NCBI GenBank assembly: GCA_905331475.1
Contig: CAJNYU010001127.1
Coordinates: 558,001-622,000 of the forward strand
DNA length: 64,000 nt
Direction: 5' to 3'
Source of the DNA: Rotaria socialis
Taxonomy: Eukaryota; Rotifera; Eurotatoria; Philodinida; Philodinidae
The number at the start of each line of letters is the position of its first letter. Position 1 is the stretch's first letter. A program made the position numbers and the translations under genes. Below, in pieces: positions 12,259 to 24,944 of the stretch. Below the pieces are notes generated by a model. That model was not told the DNA's origin and did no database searches. It saw nothing but the letters and a program-made list of their open reading frames with translations.

Positions 12259-15200
12259 ATGAGTATTAGTAGTAGTGAAGAAAGTGAATATTATATTTCA
12301 CCAAGTCTATTATCGTCAACGATGACGGTAATATCACCGAGAAAACAACTAAAGAAAAAAAACACAAGATCAAAACGATACATAGGTTCTACTAAACATG
12401 TAAGAAAAAATCACAAGGATTCACGACCAAAAAAAAAGATAATAAATCTTTTTCATTTTATTTATCTATTCTTATTTTCTTTTTATTCTTATATCAACAA
12501 TAGATGGATACAATACGACGATGTCAAATGAAGTTATTAGACGATAGGAAACTTGATCTGTCTGTTACTGTAAGTTATAAATTAAAAGTTTTTTTTTTGA
12601 AAGCAAACATTATTAAATAAATCTTATTGTGTATATTAGAACAAACAAACAGTAACCGATTTAATAAATGAAATCAGTCGACAATATCATTTAAATGAAA
12701 CAGAATATTTTGGTATTTATTATGAAGAAAAGTAAGTTATTTATGATGTAAAATGATTGTTACATTAAGAAGAAAAACGAAACAATATGTACATTTAAAA
12801 AGTCCTTCAAATCGTTCTTTACCTTTAAGAGTAAATCGTTTGTTTGAAATTGAAAATAAATATTTATTGCCAAATTGTCATGTACTAATGGTAGTTCACT
12901 TGTTTTTTGTTAAAAAAAATCAAAATGCTTTTTATTTGATCAATTTTTACAAAATGATAATATGAATTTTCACAAAGACAATGATTGACTTTTCGGATAC
13001 AAGAGCACTTTTACTGAATCAACTTTTCTAAAAGATGAAAACTCCCTTTCTTATGTAATCGTTTCAAATATTCACTTCCGTTTTCTTTTGAATAAACCTA
13101 TATTTCTTTCATTTCAAATATGAATACTCCTAGATTTTATTTCTTTCAATTCTATTACCCCCCGTTTACATACAAGGCTGCTGTAAACTTTGAAATAGTA
13201 ATAAACAAAATGACATGACTATTATATGCAAATAATTTGTCATGCATTATCCATGGTAGTTTAATCGTAGGTATTTCAATAATTATAATGTTGATGATGA
13301 AAATTTTTATTTTAATGAAGCCTGACAAGTGACCTTTCTTTTACATTGATTTTATTGAATCATGTTTCTGAATGAATTGTAATCTTCTTTTTTTCTTCTT
13401 TTGCTAATGTCAAGTGATGAACGTATGTGGCTTCCATCTGATAAAAAAATGCTCGATCAAGAAATATTTAAACGTGATTCATCACCTCCAGTCCTTTATT
13501 TTGCAGTCAGGTATAGAATTTTAATTTATTCGATATAAAAATTTTAATCTGATGACTTATTAATTAGATTCGTATTTAAATCATTTCTATGGCTACAAAA
13601 TGCAACTACAGTTATGCTTTTCTTTTTGTCGACACGTTATTCTATTTATCGAGTAAGATATCTTTTTTGTTTTGAAATTAAAAATCAATGAAATATATGA
13701 TGATGATGATCATAGGGAATGATCGATACCAATGATAATACATTATTCCAATTAGCTGGTCTTGTTGTCCAAGCAGTTGCTGGCGATTATACAAAGTTCG
13801 TAGCGTTTGTTCTTCTCGTTATTCTATAATAAGAACTTTATAATTAGCGATGAGGCAGCAATCAATATCATCAAACGCGTGTGTGTTCTACCAAAACGTG
13901 TTGTTGATCGAAATATTTCCAGAAGATATTGGTAAAATATTTTGAATTACTTTGGTGTATAGTTCCTTTTCTTTTAAAAATTTTCTTCGTATATTTATAG
14001 TGAAGATCAAATAATTAATCAATATAAAGGATGTCGTGACTTTGCACGAGGTTTATGCGTTGTTAAGTAAGATTATATATTGGATTAAAAGAAAACTCAT
14101 TATTTTATTTTTCATTTGATGTTTATTAGATATTTGATGCTAGCCGAAAATCTACCATCATATGGTTCACATTATTTCCTTGTTCGAGTAAGGATGAAAA
14201 TTAATAAGAGAGCAAAGAAACATCGTTTTCATGATCTTTTAGAATAAAAATAATGTCTACGCTTATTTGGGAATATCATTTGTTGGCATTTCTGTATATA
14301 ATTATCATGATCGTGAAACACCAATTAAAGTAAAATTTAATAAAAAACTGAAAACGACTTATTTAATCATGTTTTTTTGCTTTTAAGATTTATTATTGGA
14401 GACAATTAGAAAATTTATATTATCGTGATAGGAAATTCTCTTTAGAAGTTCATGATTTAGAGTAAGAAGAATTTTAATTAATTTACATTTCGAATAGTAT
14501 TTTGTTTTGGTGTAGAACAACACATTTTTTGTCATCTTCATCAATTCCAACAAATACTTCTACTCCAGAAACCGATGATAAACTTATTGATGCTATTCAT
14601 GATCCAACCACACAGTAGAAAATTTTACGCTTATAAAGTGTTTTTTTTTAAACAGTTGTTCTCTTGATTAGAATGTCTGCCGGCCGTCGAGTTCCTCCAA
14701 CACCAAATATTAAAGTTCGCGCATGGTTTACAAATTCACCACAATATTGTAAAGCCATTTGGTCTATGGCTGTAGCTCAACATCAATTTTATCTTGATAA
14801 AAGAAATTGTCGTGTATGTGCTTAACTTCAAGAGAAATTAGTTCGATTGTGTTTTTCTTTTCTTTCATAGCAAAATCAATCATTACAAATAAATGATCTT
14901 GTACGTGAATTAAGTAATTCATCAATAACATTAACCATTGACAATGCTGCATCAAATGGTTCATTGTCTCGATCGAACAGTGGTAATGAAAAATAGAAAA
15001 AAACGAATTATGCTTTCAAAATTTTTGTTTTCTTTATTTAAGCTTCAACTAATGTTGTACAAAATGAACAGATTGAAGCTGATGTCGAACAATTAATGGA
15101 TTTAATGAAAACACGAAAACAACAATTAGAAAGTTTACTGAATGATAAAACGAAAGATTTTGGTTTAATTTGCGTTCTTGAAAATGTTTGTTGAGAAAAA

Positions 15201-18200
15201 TGTTTCTTGAAAATTTAAATTGGATTTTTTAATTTTCTAGCAAGTCACTGGTGAAGCATGTGATGAGCATGTTAATATTAATGATAGTGGAATACAACAA
15301 GAACTAAAATATCATGTTATTGATGAATTATTAAATGAGCAATTACAAGAAGTAAGAAGAAGATCTTTTATTAATTGCATACCCATGTAAAACATTTTAT
15401 CCAAAAAAGTAACTATTAAGTACTTTCGATAGTAGATTTTACGCAGGGTAAAGGACTTATAGGTGAACTTTTTTAAGTACTTGTCATACTTCTTGACTAA
15501 AAAGTACTGAGAAGTACTTTTGCAAGTAATAAAAGTATGATAAAGTACTATAGAAAGTGGAAAAATTATCAGAACGTACCATAAAAAGTGAAATATAGTA
15601 AGAGAAATTACTTTATTTTACTTTATTACTATTAAAAGTGACTTTTGGTTCACTGTTTCTTACGTGGGTGCTCGATACATGTATTCATTGCGTTCGAATC
15701 TCTAGAGATATCAATAAATGAGAATGATTCCCCTTAGATACAACAAAATGAGAATTTAGCGTGCGAATAATGATCTTCATATATGAATGAAATTCAGAAA
15801 AAATAACAATCAATCGATGAGTTATTGATTAGCTGTATAGGCAGGTATTGTTCAGATGATATTAAAGGAAAAGTTAATGTGAAAAATTAAAAAGAAAACT
15901 TTGTTGTTAGAGTCTCAAGATAATTGATTTGATCTCTGAGTGCATGACTAATTTGAAAAGGAAACCAACTAAATAACATAGCAACTATTTCATACATAGA
16001 TATTAGTCCCTACGGATAGCAAAACCTTTCAGTGTGACATTTAAAAAAAGCATGGTCAACGTTCAAACAGTTAGCGAAAAATAAAATCTAAAATCTTTCT
16101 AGCTTTGATAAAATCAGCGATGACATTTTACTTTTAAATAACATTCGAATATAATGATCGAAAGAAAGAGGTTACAATACATTATTCATCAAATCGTTTG
16201 GTAAACATTCATATGTTTGTTCAGCTGTGTTTTACAACGAAAGTCGTAAGCAAACTTGACTTCAAATAAATTTCTGGCAAATATTGAAACACAAAAAATT
16301 GAGCGTACAAATTTAATTACGATTTTTTGTTCGTGGAGATAATTTATACAAATAAAATCTACCCAATGTTTTCACACAGTATTGAAGATTTTAAAAACAT
16401 TCTAAATTTTGTTTATCAGTACTCCCAACAACAAGTGCTTGTTATAATTTCACGGACGACAGAGCAACTAATGCTCCATAAAATAACATGTCTATGGGCT
16501 CTTGACAATTTGTTTTGACTAAGTTACGTCAATTATAAAAGAAAAAAGAATGTCTATTTTGTGAACTGCGGCCTTTGGATACAGTGGAAAATAATCCTAT
16601 TTGAGGAATATCGTCATAGTGAGGCCTTTCTCATCAAAACATGTTATGAAAAACAGAGCAACATCTAATTTTGACGAATCACAAGAAAAAAACGATTATC
16701 TCAGATATTTAAATCACGTCACTATATCTTAATAACTACTTTTCTATGGTAACTAGATAACAAAATTGAATCAATTAAAACAAGAACATGATATTCAAAG
16801 CAAAATAGTAATTTGTGCAAAAAAACTATTGTATGATCAAGCAAAAGGAAACTCAAATTTATTAGATTCAGTTTTGAAACAACGTTTTGAATTTTATACA
16901 TGTGTGAAAGAAAAAGTAAATTGTTTTTGTTTTCAATCAATGCAATTCTTATCTATTCTCAATATTTTCTTTTTAAGCTTGATCGATTAACGAAACTAAT
17001 CGATACTGTACAAAAAGAAATCAATTGTCGTTATCCCTATGTTGAGACTAGTCCAAGTAAATCATAGAAATTATTGGCTTCTTTTGCCGCATAAAATATA
17101 TTGATCTTTTGTTTTTAGTTAAATCATCTACCGCTACGAGTGGTAGTCCACCGCCGAATTCATATACTCAACGATATCAACAGCGCAAAAAGAGTTCTTC
17201 CCCAACAGTAGATATCTTTTATTGCAAAGAAAAATAATGCATTTCTTCGTCTAATATAGCAATTAAATCGAACATCATCGTATAAACGAGCTTTAGTACA
17301 AAATCAACGTACTACTCCAGCAGCAGCAGTAGGCACCGATGGCCATCCATCTGAAGTTGATAATAAAGTTGTTTTATCACCAAAATTAGATAGAAGGTAA
17401 ATTAAATTTGATTCTGACATCTAAATTTTACTATCGCTATAAGCAAACTATTAAAAACTTCTTTTTTGCTTAGTCAATCTTCGGATCGTCTTGCTAGTAA
17501 TCTACCTTCTGATTCATCAACTAATCGTCAACAGCATACAGCCTATATACTTCAACCTCATCCAGTGAATTCTTCAAATAATACATCACGTACTCGAATG
17601 CGTGATCGTAGAAATCAACCAAATTCACGTCATGACCAAAAAACAATATCAACAAGTAGTTCAATGCTTGATGAACAATCGCAACCGCAACAGCAACAAT
17701 TACCACAGCAACAACAGCAACAGCAACCACTACCACTACCACCACCGTCATCCTCATCCTCATCACAGATGCGTAGTCTTGATAGACGACATGTACGTAC
17801 TGTACCACACAATTCTTCAATTAACTCAAAAATATCAAAACCTCATATGAAATCCAGTCATACGGATATATATGGTAGTCTTGAACGTAATAAACATAGT
17901 AAAGTGTCTCAGCCAGCATTGCATGGCACAATAATCGATGATGAAAATGATCATATAAATAAAAGTGATAATCAAGCACATGATTTCTATCATTTAACGT
18001 CAACATTACCAACACAAACAGCTACGACATCAACTGTTATTAATGTTGGTAATATACTTCAACAGCAACAACAATTATCATTCGATCATATTGATTCAAT
18101 ACCACCACCATTACCAATGACATCATCATCAACAACTCGATCTCGCCGTCTACCACCACCATCTGTCTTTCAACCACATTTTGATTCATCAACAACCACA

Positions 18201-18764
18201 CCTAAAGATAGTTATTATACAATATCAGGTGCAAAAGATGTATCAACACATCCACATACACATATTCGTGGTCTTGTTGCCGATAATTTCTATAATGGAC
18301 CATTCCCAAATAAACCACCACCCATTCCACCTCATCAACCACAACAACCATCAATGCAACGATACGATACATCACCTTTACTTGTTCGACGCTTGGATCA
18401 TATGCATCCAACTCAAACAAGATATCAACCTCAAACATATAATCGTACACAATCAAGCACAATGATGACAACATCACAAGTACCAACAGGACGTTTAAAT
18501 ACAATAAATCATAATCCACCACCACCACAACCATCATCATCTTCATCATTACTTTTTCGTCCACATAGTTCACAATCATCGAGTTCACAATCATCTGGGT
18601 AAGAAAATTTCATTTTTAACATGAAAAAATTGTTTTAATCGTAAAATTAATTTTTCTTTTTGTTTAGACCTAATTCTGGAAGTTTACATGTTGCTGAAGA
18701 ATTCTCGGATGATGTACTTGGCTGGCTTAATACTAATCACGGAAATTCTGCCACTCTTGTGTGA
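12259..18764 (+). CDS. FRMD4: FERM domain-containing protein 4-like (FRMD4A/B family)
   Basis: I reconstruct 22 exons giving 1073 residues: 12259-12399, 12504-12569, 12640-12731, 13415-13510, 13568-13652, 13716-13795, 13848-13931, 14001-14066, 14130-14187, 14243-14329, 14388-14461, 14516-14614, 14672-14813, 14871-14982, 15043-15185, 15241-15351, 16757-16915, 16978-17056, 17119-17207, 17260-17396, 17474-18598, 18668-18764. A FERM domain occupies about 48-390 (RRCQMKLLDDRKLDL; ETEYFGIYYEE; IYYWRQLENLYYRDRKFSLE; AIWSMAVAQHQFYLD). A helical segment at about 405-590 matches the cytohesin-binding region of FRMD4. A long Pro/Gln/Ser/His-rich tail follows. In animals FRMD4 scaffolds cytohesin/Arf6 and Par3 at epithelial junctions; that role is inferred. 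The C terminus SATLV fits a class I PDZ ligand. A second ATG at the start of exon 2 corresponds to the usual FRMD4 start. Confidence 0.88.
15352..16756 (+). repeat. Long FRMD4 intron with an AAGTACTT-rich inserted repeat
   Basis: This 1.4-kb intron is far longer than the gene's usual 50-70 bp. At about 15387-15673 it holds a block dense in the palindromic word AGTACTT and its variants (near 15419, 15475, 15505, 15515, 15545). The block is bounded by CCCATGTAA on the left and TTACGTGGG on the right, which are imperfect inverted copies. It is probably a MITE-like insertion. I found no clear target-site duplication. The remainder shows no exon. Confidence 0.45.
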
Positions 18765-19346
18765 TGATATTTCTTTCTGTGTTTTTTTTTGTCCATTTCG
18801 CTCTTATTCCGTTATCTATCGATGTGCCATTGGGGGGAAACACGTGCATGTTTATTTTTTGCCCTTATATTACAGTCAGTTTGCAATAAAAAAGAAAAAT
18901 TTAAACAAAATATGGGCTTCTTCAAATACATTTATTTTTGTTCTCACTCTTCGTATGTTCTCAATGATTATCTTTTGTTCATTCATTATCAAGCCGTTTT
19001 TTGTACATTTGATCAAACACTGGTTTTTCTTCTTTTTTTCTTCTGCGTTCTTTCTGTATACATTCATGAATTTTTTTCTTGTCTCTACATGTTTTCTTTT
19101 GTGTTTTCTTTATGTCCTTGGATCAAACTACATAGATGATTATGTATGCGTCCGCTTCTTAAAACGTTCTATATGTATCTTCTTTCATTCTTTTTTTTTT
19201 ATACAGACTGATGGAATCATTAAAAAAAAATATATATATTTAGTCACAGAGAAAAGGTATCTCTTGGCTTAAAGAAAACAAATTAAGGGATTTAAAAATC
19301 AATTTTTACAGGTGTCTATTTCTCATAGAAGACCGTTAAAAAAAAG
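18765..19346 (+). other. 3' flank of FRMD4 gene, no gene seen
   Basis: T-rich, low-complexity sequence that opens hydrophobic reading frames by composition alone. An AATAAA near 18885 is a candidate polyadenylation signal for the FRMD4 transcript. Confidence 0.35.
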
Positions 19347-19354
19347 TATAAAAG
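19347..19354 (+). promoter_or_regulatory. TATA box of secreted-protein gene
   Basis: TATAAAAG lies 37 bases before the ATG at 19391. This suggests transcription starting only a few bases upstream of the start codon. Confidence 0.5.
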
Positions 19355-19390
19355 AGAACAATGATGTGACAACATTACTGCAGTATCACA

Positions 19391-20585
19391 ATGAAGACGA
19401 CTATTGGAATATTATTTGTATGCATCAGCGCAAGTAGGTTTTTTTGGTGACTTTTCAATGGTTAGAGGCAGTTTCTTTGTAATAATTACTAATGATTGTC
19501 TGATCTTGATTATTTTTCATTGGAAATAGCGTGTGGATTTCTGTTCGCAGCTGGCTCTGGACCTGAATGGAATACTCTAGGTACTACTTGGGGTCCAAAT
19601 CCATTGAATCGTCAATATTTTGCTAAACAACCACTAACAATTGACGAAGCCCGAAACAGTGGTTTCGAACAGATTTCAACTGGATGTGAAGGTAAACGTT
19701 ATTTATCCATTTCCTTTTCTATTGTTATCTTAAAGAAAAATGATTTTGTAGGCAAATTTCTTGGGCAACGTTTTATTCAAGGAAAAGATATCGGTTTAAT
19801 TTTAATCTATGATAGCAAAGGTTTCATTGCTGGTACGCAAATGGCTGTAAGCTAATGAAAATTTCATTTGAATAACTTAAAATAACATAATTCTGTCATC
19901 ATAAAAAGGTTCCCGTTTCTTTGATCACCACTGATTACTATAAATATACAGAACAGAAAATGTTCAACCGGGATACGGTTGCCGGTATTGATGCTTACAT
20001 CTTAACAGCATATTTTGTTGATCCCAAAACAATCTGTGCGTCAGGCGACAGTAGCAACCAACGAGTAAAAGGTTCAGTAGGCACAGGACTTTGGTTACAA
20101 GATGGCGCCGATCCAATTCGTGATTCCGTTGCTATACCAATGAGTCAAAAAGATGCGACCACAACAAAATGGGTTCAAGGTGCATGTTTTCCATCGATGG
20201 GTAAAATATTTACGTAATAAAACAAATAAATAGTTTAGTATCAAATTTATTCAGGTGTACATTTTTGGTATGACAATCGACTTGATTCTGATTGTACGAG
20301 ATACTTTCCTGCTTTCCTTCTGTACAATAAAGAGAAATTGACAGGATTTGGTTGGGCTATATTTGGTAAATACGAATTTACAAAACGAACTGAATTTCCA
20401 CCTTTAGCAGCCATTAGCGTAAGTTTAAAGAAATGTTTTCTTTTTTGATTAAATATCTATTTTTAATTTTCTAGTCATTTTTAAAACCTGTTCCAACATG
20501 TATGCCCGACAAATATGCAGAAGTTGGTGGTTTCACAACCATGCATATGTATTTTAATACAGCAGCATGGAATTTACTGTGTTAA
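19391..20585 (+). CDS. Secreted protein of unrecognised family
   Basis: Six exons (19391-19433, 19530-19691, 19752-19846, 19909-20200, 20255-20418, 20475-20585) join to 288 residues. The N terminus MKTTIGILFVCISATCGFLF is a clear signal peptide. The mature protein is rich in aromatic residues and has regularly spaced cysteines (SGCEG-type, TICASGD, QGACFPSMG, DSDCTRYF, PTCMPD and the final LC). Motifs such as GVHFWYDNRLDSDC and GGFTTMHMYFNTAAWNLLC look conserved, but I cannot assign them to a named domain. No membrane segment follows the signal, so export or lysosomal targeting is likely. A TATA box sits just upstream and all splice sites are GT..AG. Function not proposed. Confidence 0.8.
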
Positions 20586-22147
20586 ATTTCTGTTTTGTTT
20601 TGATTGCTATTTTTATTCTTTTGAATGCCTTGACTTTTGGCAAAGCATAAATAAAAGGATTAAGTAGAAAAACAAAAACGTAACATATGCATCTGTAGAA
20701 TGAATCAAATGTCAGTTACATAAAGCGATAGCGAGTATCTAATAAATCAATACGAAGGACGTTTTTTTGACTAGATTATATTTAGAAAAACATAAATGAC
20801 GCTTTTGTTTTTGCTTAAAATAGACTCAAATTTCAGTCAACCTGTTATCTTAAGTATTATCATGAGCATCGACTTGCTAAGAATTTTAAAATGGCAGCAT
20901 TCATTTTAATGCGCAATATAAATTTGATTCTAATATTAGAAGTAGTTTACATTATAATACTAAAGAGCTTTTTTTTATTCTATCCAATGTTAAATATTTA
21001 TAATAATTCATCTACAATCGGTTTCTTATATTGGAATTTAAATCAATTGCATGATCGAAACGTATTTAATTATTCATATTAGTCTATGCCGTTTTCTAAA
21101 TTGACAATCATCACTATCGTCTCTAACTAGTAATTAACCAATTCGTACTATTGAGAATATAACAAAGAACAAAATTTTTACATTAAATCGATTGAAAAAT
21201 GAAGAGAGAAGCAAAAACTTCGACTAATCAATGCAACGCTTCTATTTTGAAATAAAATAATTACTGAAAATTTATTTAACTTCTCTTCATCGGTATTTCA
21301 AACATGTCGATTGCAGTAGTTTTCATTTGAATTGTCATATTTTTTTGATTATATGACAAGTGATATGCACGTAATGATTAGTGACTTTCTCTTGTAACGC
21401 ATTTCTCCAAAGATTAGATATTTTTGCACATGTTCCAAGAAATTCTGCCACTTCATCATTACTATTTGATTCTATAGAATCGATATCATTGCTAAAGTAT
21501 TACACGATGTAAGTGCTGGATTGCATTTCAATTTCATATCCTCTTAGTACCGAGAGGTTTGTACTTAGTATGATGGAGCAAAATCGAGGTTACTCGATGA
21601 CATATGCATTTAAGTTAAATTTGTCTAAGGATTGAATTTTTTTCAACTCAGAATATTTTCGTAAAATATATTAGGCAGCTCATGTACGAATTTTGGTAAA
21701 CTAAATATGATTTGTATATCAAATCAACGTTTTTCTTTTATTGGGATTGTTAAAAGAAATAAAATGCTAGGATTTTGTTGGATAAAGATCCATAGTTTTC
21801 CAGATTCGTCGGAGACCACTTCTGATTTTTGCATTAAAATTCGGAAATAAATTTTTTTGTTTGTTTGTGTCAGCTCCATCAACTAGCACGATACCGTCGT
21901 AAACCAGTGAAGAATTGTTTTTACTCAACGAGTTTTTTGAGTATTTCATCGAATTTATCATTCAGAATAATATTAGACTGCTGCATCAAAATTATTATTT
22001 TAAATAAAGTACACCTATTGCGAATATAATTTTCGATGAATTTATTTTATCCATTGAATGATTCACAATATTTTCATTTTTTACATTTAACATTGTGATC
22101 GTGTAACGATCAACAACACCATCGGTAAAATGTAATGTCATAACATT
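20586..22147. other. Intergenic, no gene seen
   Basis: AT-rich sequence between the secreted-protein gene and the acyltransferase pseudogene. The few reading frames of about 60 codons are compositionally random. The last few hundred bases may be 3' flank of the pseudogene. Confidence 0.4.
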
Positions 22148-23492
22148 TTAAAAGTGTTCATCAATGTCCCGTTTCCATGCATTTATAAACTTTCCTTTCA
22201 AGTCCTTTTCCATTCGAAATGCTACTTCAGCTCCGTCTCGATCTCTTGGTAACCATTGGTTTTCATCCTTTTCTGGATTAAGACGAAATACACGTTAATA
22301 CAAGGCACCGGTTCATGTTGCATAGAATCGACATTTGTCCTTATAACTAAAGTCAACTAAGTCAGCGCAATCATATCTCAAATTTGAATTAACAGCAAAT
22401 TCATTTGGCACCAGTCGAAAATCCGGTAACTTATTATTTCAGACATTGTTTCTCATTAAACCATTGACAACAGTTATTTCGGGTTCCAGAACCTTGGGAT
22501 CGCGTAATTGAATAATCGATCGACGTATTGTCTTGGCAATATTGGATAATGAATATGGACCATGAAAATTATTCGATTGCATCGTGAAAACAGCATTCGA
22601 AACTTGACCTCAAGGTGCAATCGAATCAGAGACATCACGGAAACTAACAGCTGTATTTGTTCGTAAAATACAGCACTCCTCATTTTCCTGATAATAATAT
22701 GTGTTAAGTGTCGAAATAATATAGGTCGTAAGTGCATCTTGTGTTGTTACAGTATCGCCATCGGCTAAAGTTCGTAATTGAGCAAGCTGTTTACCAGAGA
22801 AATGTAGATTTAGTTGACCATAATCAAGTTGATGAGCAAAAAATGTTTTTAAAACCTATTCTGTAGACTGCGCATCTTGCAGCTGCTTCACTATGGGTAT
22901 AGCTGATTTGTTGGACTTCATCGCCATGCCATAAACGTCGTCCAAATAAATGGTTGTGTGGGTTCGATTTGTTGATAGAAACGGGATAATGTATTGATAA
23001 AATGCAGACATGTAGCAGCATCACCTAATGGATGATACCAACTGATGCCTATAACGCCCATTCATCGCTTTGTAAAATATGAGTTAATTTCAAACGAACA
23101 AGTGGTTCGTCAGTTGAACTTTTACATAAATTCATTACTTGAACTCCATCAATAAACATTGGAAATAAGCTGTTCGTTACTTCTACAATCACATCGGAAT
23201 TCAATGGCCATTCTTTTAAGTCGTTATTAACGACGAATGCTACTGGAATAGGATTATCACATATTTCTATAATGCAATGTTGTTCATTTTCTAATAAAAC
23301 ACGACCAGTAACAAAGGCCCATACAGAAAGAGTTCGATTAAGTGCTTTTTTAAGTCGATCAAGATTGATTTCAGATGGATAAACAAATACATTATCAATG
23401 CGTGCAATGGTCCATTGGTCCATACCAACAAGTTCGATACGACGATTATTTCCTGTTGGGGTTGAAGGTGATATAACAAAAGTAGATGTCAT
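22148..23492 (-). pseudogene. HXXXD (BAHD-type) acyl-CoA transferase pseudogene
   Basis: Minus-strand remnant running from ATG at 23492 to a stop at 22148, a span equal to the usual 430-460 residues of the family. The first 148 codons are open (MTSTFVISPSTPTGNNRRIE onward). A frameshift near 23045 leads into SWYHPLGDAATC, whose HPLGD fits the catalytic HXXXD motif. A second frameshift falls near 22930. The rest keeps one frame but has four internal stops, at 22610, 22439, 22313 and 22295. These enzymes move acyl groups from CoA to alcohols or amines in plant and fungal metabolism and are not normal animal genes. Horizontal acquisition followed by decay is my inference; preservation of the frame suggests recent loss. 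No introns are evident, which fits such an origin. Confidence 0.72.
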
Positions 23493-23962
23493 CTTCTCTC
23501 TCAATTTTTTTTACTGAGATTTATATATGTAGTAAAATGTTTTCTATTATATAAGTGAGATTACATATGGGTATGTAAAATAGAAAAACAGTGATGCGAT
23601 ATGTTTAGCTAATGTTCTTGTATCGCAGCGATGAGTGAAGCGATAAAATGCCATCTTTTCTTTTGATCTCTAGTGCTAATAACAGATGTCATCATTTGAA
23701 TGGTTTTGAGTTTAAAATTAGTCAAGTAAAATCAAGTTTTCCAAGAGGTCGTATAGTCTTTACTGATTGATGTGCATGCCTTTGGTTTTTGATCAATAAT
23801 ATCTTTTGAGTTTTTACAATGAGATTTATTCAAAATTTATTGATTGAAATTCTTCCGTAGTTAAACTTCATATCAGATAGTTTCTTTGTTGCTTGTATGT
23901 TTATCTTATTATTGATCTATTGTTTCCTACATTTAATAAAAAAATTTAAATTGATTTCACAT
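23493..23962. other. Upstream region of the acyltransferase pseudogene
   Basis: AT-rich, no gene or repeat recognised. A TATATA-containing stretch near 23520 could be the old promoter. Confidence 0.3.
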
Positions 23963-24120
23963 CAGGGGTCGCAACGGCCCAACTTTTCATGGACCGACCC
24001 GACCCGTTGCGACCCGTCAACTAGATGGGCCCGCCCGGACCGATACATTAATCACAACGGTCCGGTCCGGTCCGACCCGTTGATTTGTCTGGACCGACCG
24101 GACCGGACCGGACCGACATA
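23963..24120. repeat. GC-rich GGTCCGG/CCGGACC word repeat
   Basis: A sharp GC-rich island in AT-rich DNA built from degenerate copies of GGTCCGG, CCGACCCG and GGACCGACC. It is strongly self-complementary. It begins CAGGGGTCGCAACGG, which resembles the ends of hAT elements, but I find no matching right end. Confidence 0.6.
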
Positions 24121-24347
24121 ATCCGATGAACTATCTTTTAATCATATTTGAGATTAATAAGATTGAAACTTAATGCAGTATTTAGAAAAATTTACCTACA
24201 CGTACACAGTATGACTTTGATTTCTTAATAAATTTCATAAGATCACATAACTCATATGATAACAAAAAATATCATAAGTAACGGATGCATCGGCAAAAAT
24301 GGCGGTCTCAGTTTTTCTTCAATATTCCTTTCAGCCTTCATAGTTTT

Positions 24348-24438
24348 GGGTGTGGGTGTGGGTGTGCGTGGATCCGGGTATAACTGTTATTTTCCGTTAA
24401 TCCACATTCGGATTCCCACACCCACACCCACGCCCTCA
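24348..24438. repeat. Inverted pair of telomere-like TGTGGG tracts
   Basis: The left arm at 24348-24366 is GGGTGTGGGTGTGGGTGTG. The right arm at 24415-24438 is its complement, with CCCACACCCACACCCA. A spacer of about 48 bases separates the arms. The unit matches TGTGGG, which I recall as the bdelloid telomere repeat. A second copy of the same arrangement lies at 39813-39899. Confidence 0.6.
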
Positions 24439-24458
24439 AGATATATTTTCGTTTGTGG

Positions 24459-24785
24459 TTATTGAATTCAGGGATAGATTTAAAATCCAAAATCTGAAAT
24501 CAGATTTATCCTGGATTTCGTGTCGCGCAATCATTCACCTTTTTGTTTCGCTCGAGAACTTCTATATATAGGCAGATTTTTCTTCCCTTTAGTTATTGAG
24601 TTCAGGGATAGATTTAAAATCCAAACCTGAAATCAGATTTATCTTGGATATCGTTTCGCGCAATCATTCACCTTTTTGTTTCGCTCGAGAACTTCTGCAT
24701 ATAGGCAGATTTTTCTTCCCTTTAGTTAGTGAGTTCAGGATAGATTTAAAATGCGAAATCTGAAATCAGATTTATCTTCGAGTTT
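24459..24785. repeat. Tandem repeat, period about 133 bp, 2.4 copies
   Basis: Copies start at about 24461, 24595 and 24728 with ATTGAATTCAGGGATAGATT or a variant. Each full copy contains TCGCGCAATCATTCACC and TTTCGCTCGAGAACTTC. The last copy is truncated. Confidence 0.8.
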
Positions 24786-24944
24786 GTTGTCGTTGAATCG
24801 TCGTTTGACCACTTTCCCCATTGAAGTCAAGTAACATGTCCACGATTCAGTTTGTTTCCGGCTTTTCCGTAAATCCCCATTTATGTTTCAGCGAATTCCG
24901 ACTCTCTCAGAAAGCGCTTGATTTTCATGTCGAAAGGTAATGTG

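Noticed and set aside
17521-18594. Antisense frames rich in Val/Met/Tyr opposite the large FRMD4 exon
   Set aside because: They mirror CAA/CCA/TCA repeats of the Gln/Pro/Ser-rich exon and have no independent support.
18688-19272. 194-codon hydrophobic frame that could be read as a multi-pass membrane protein
   Set aside because: It overlaps the true last exon of FRMD4 in another phase and arises from T-rich 3' flank; Phe/Leu/Ile content is compositional.
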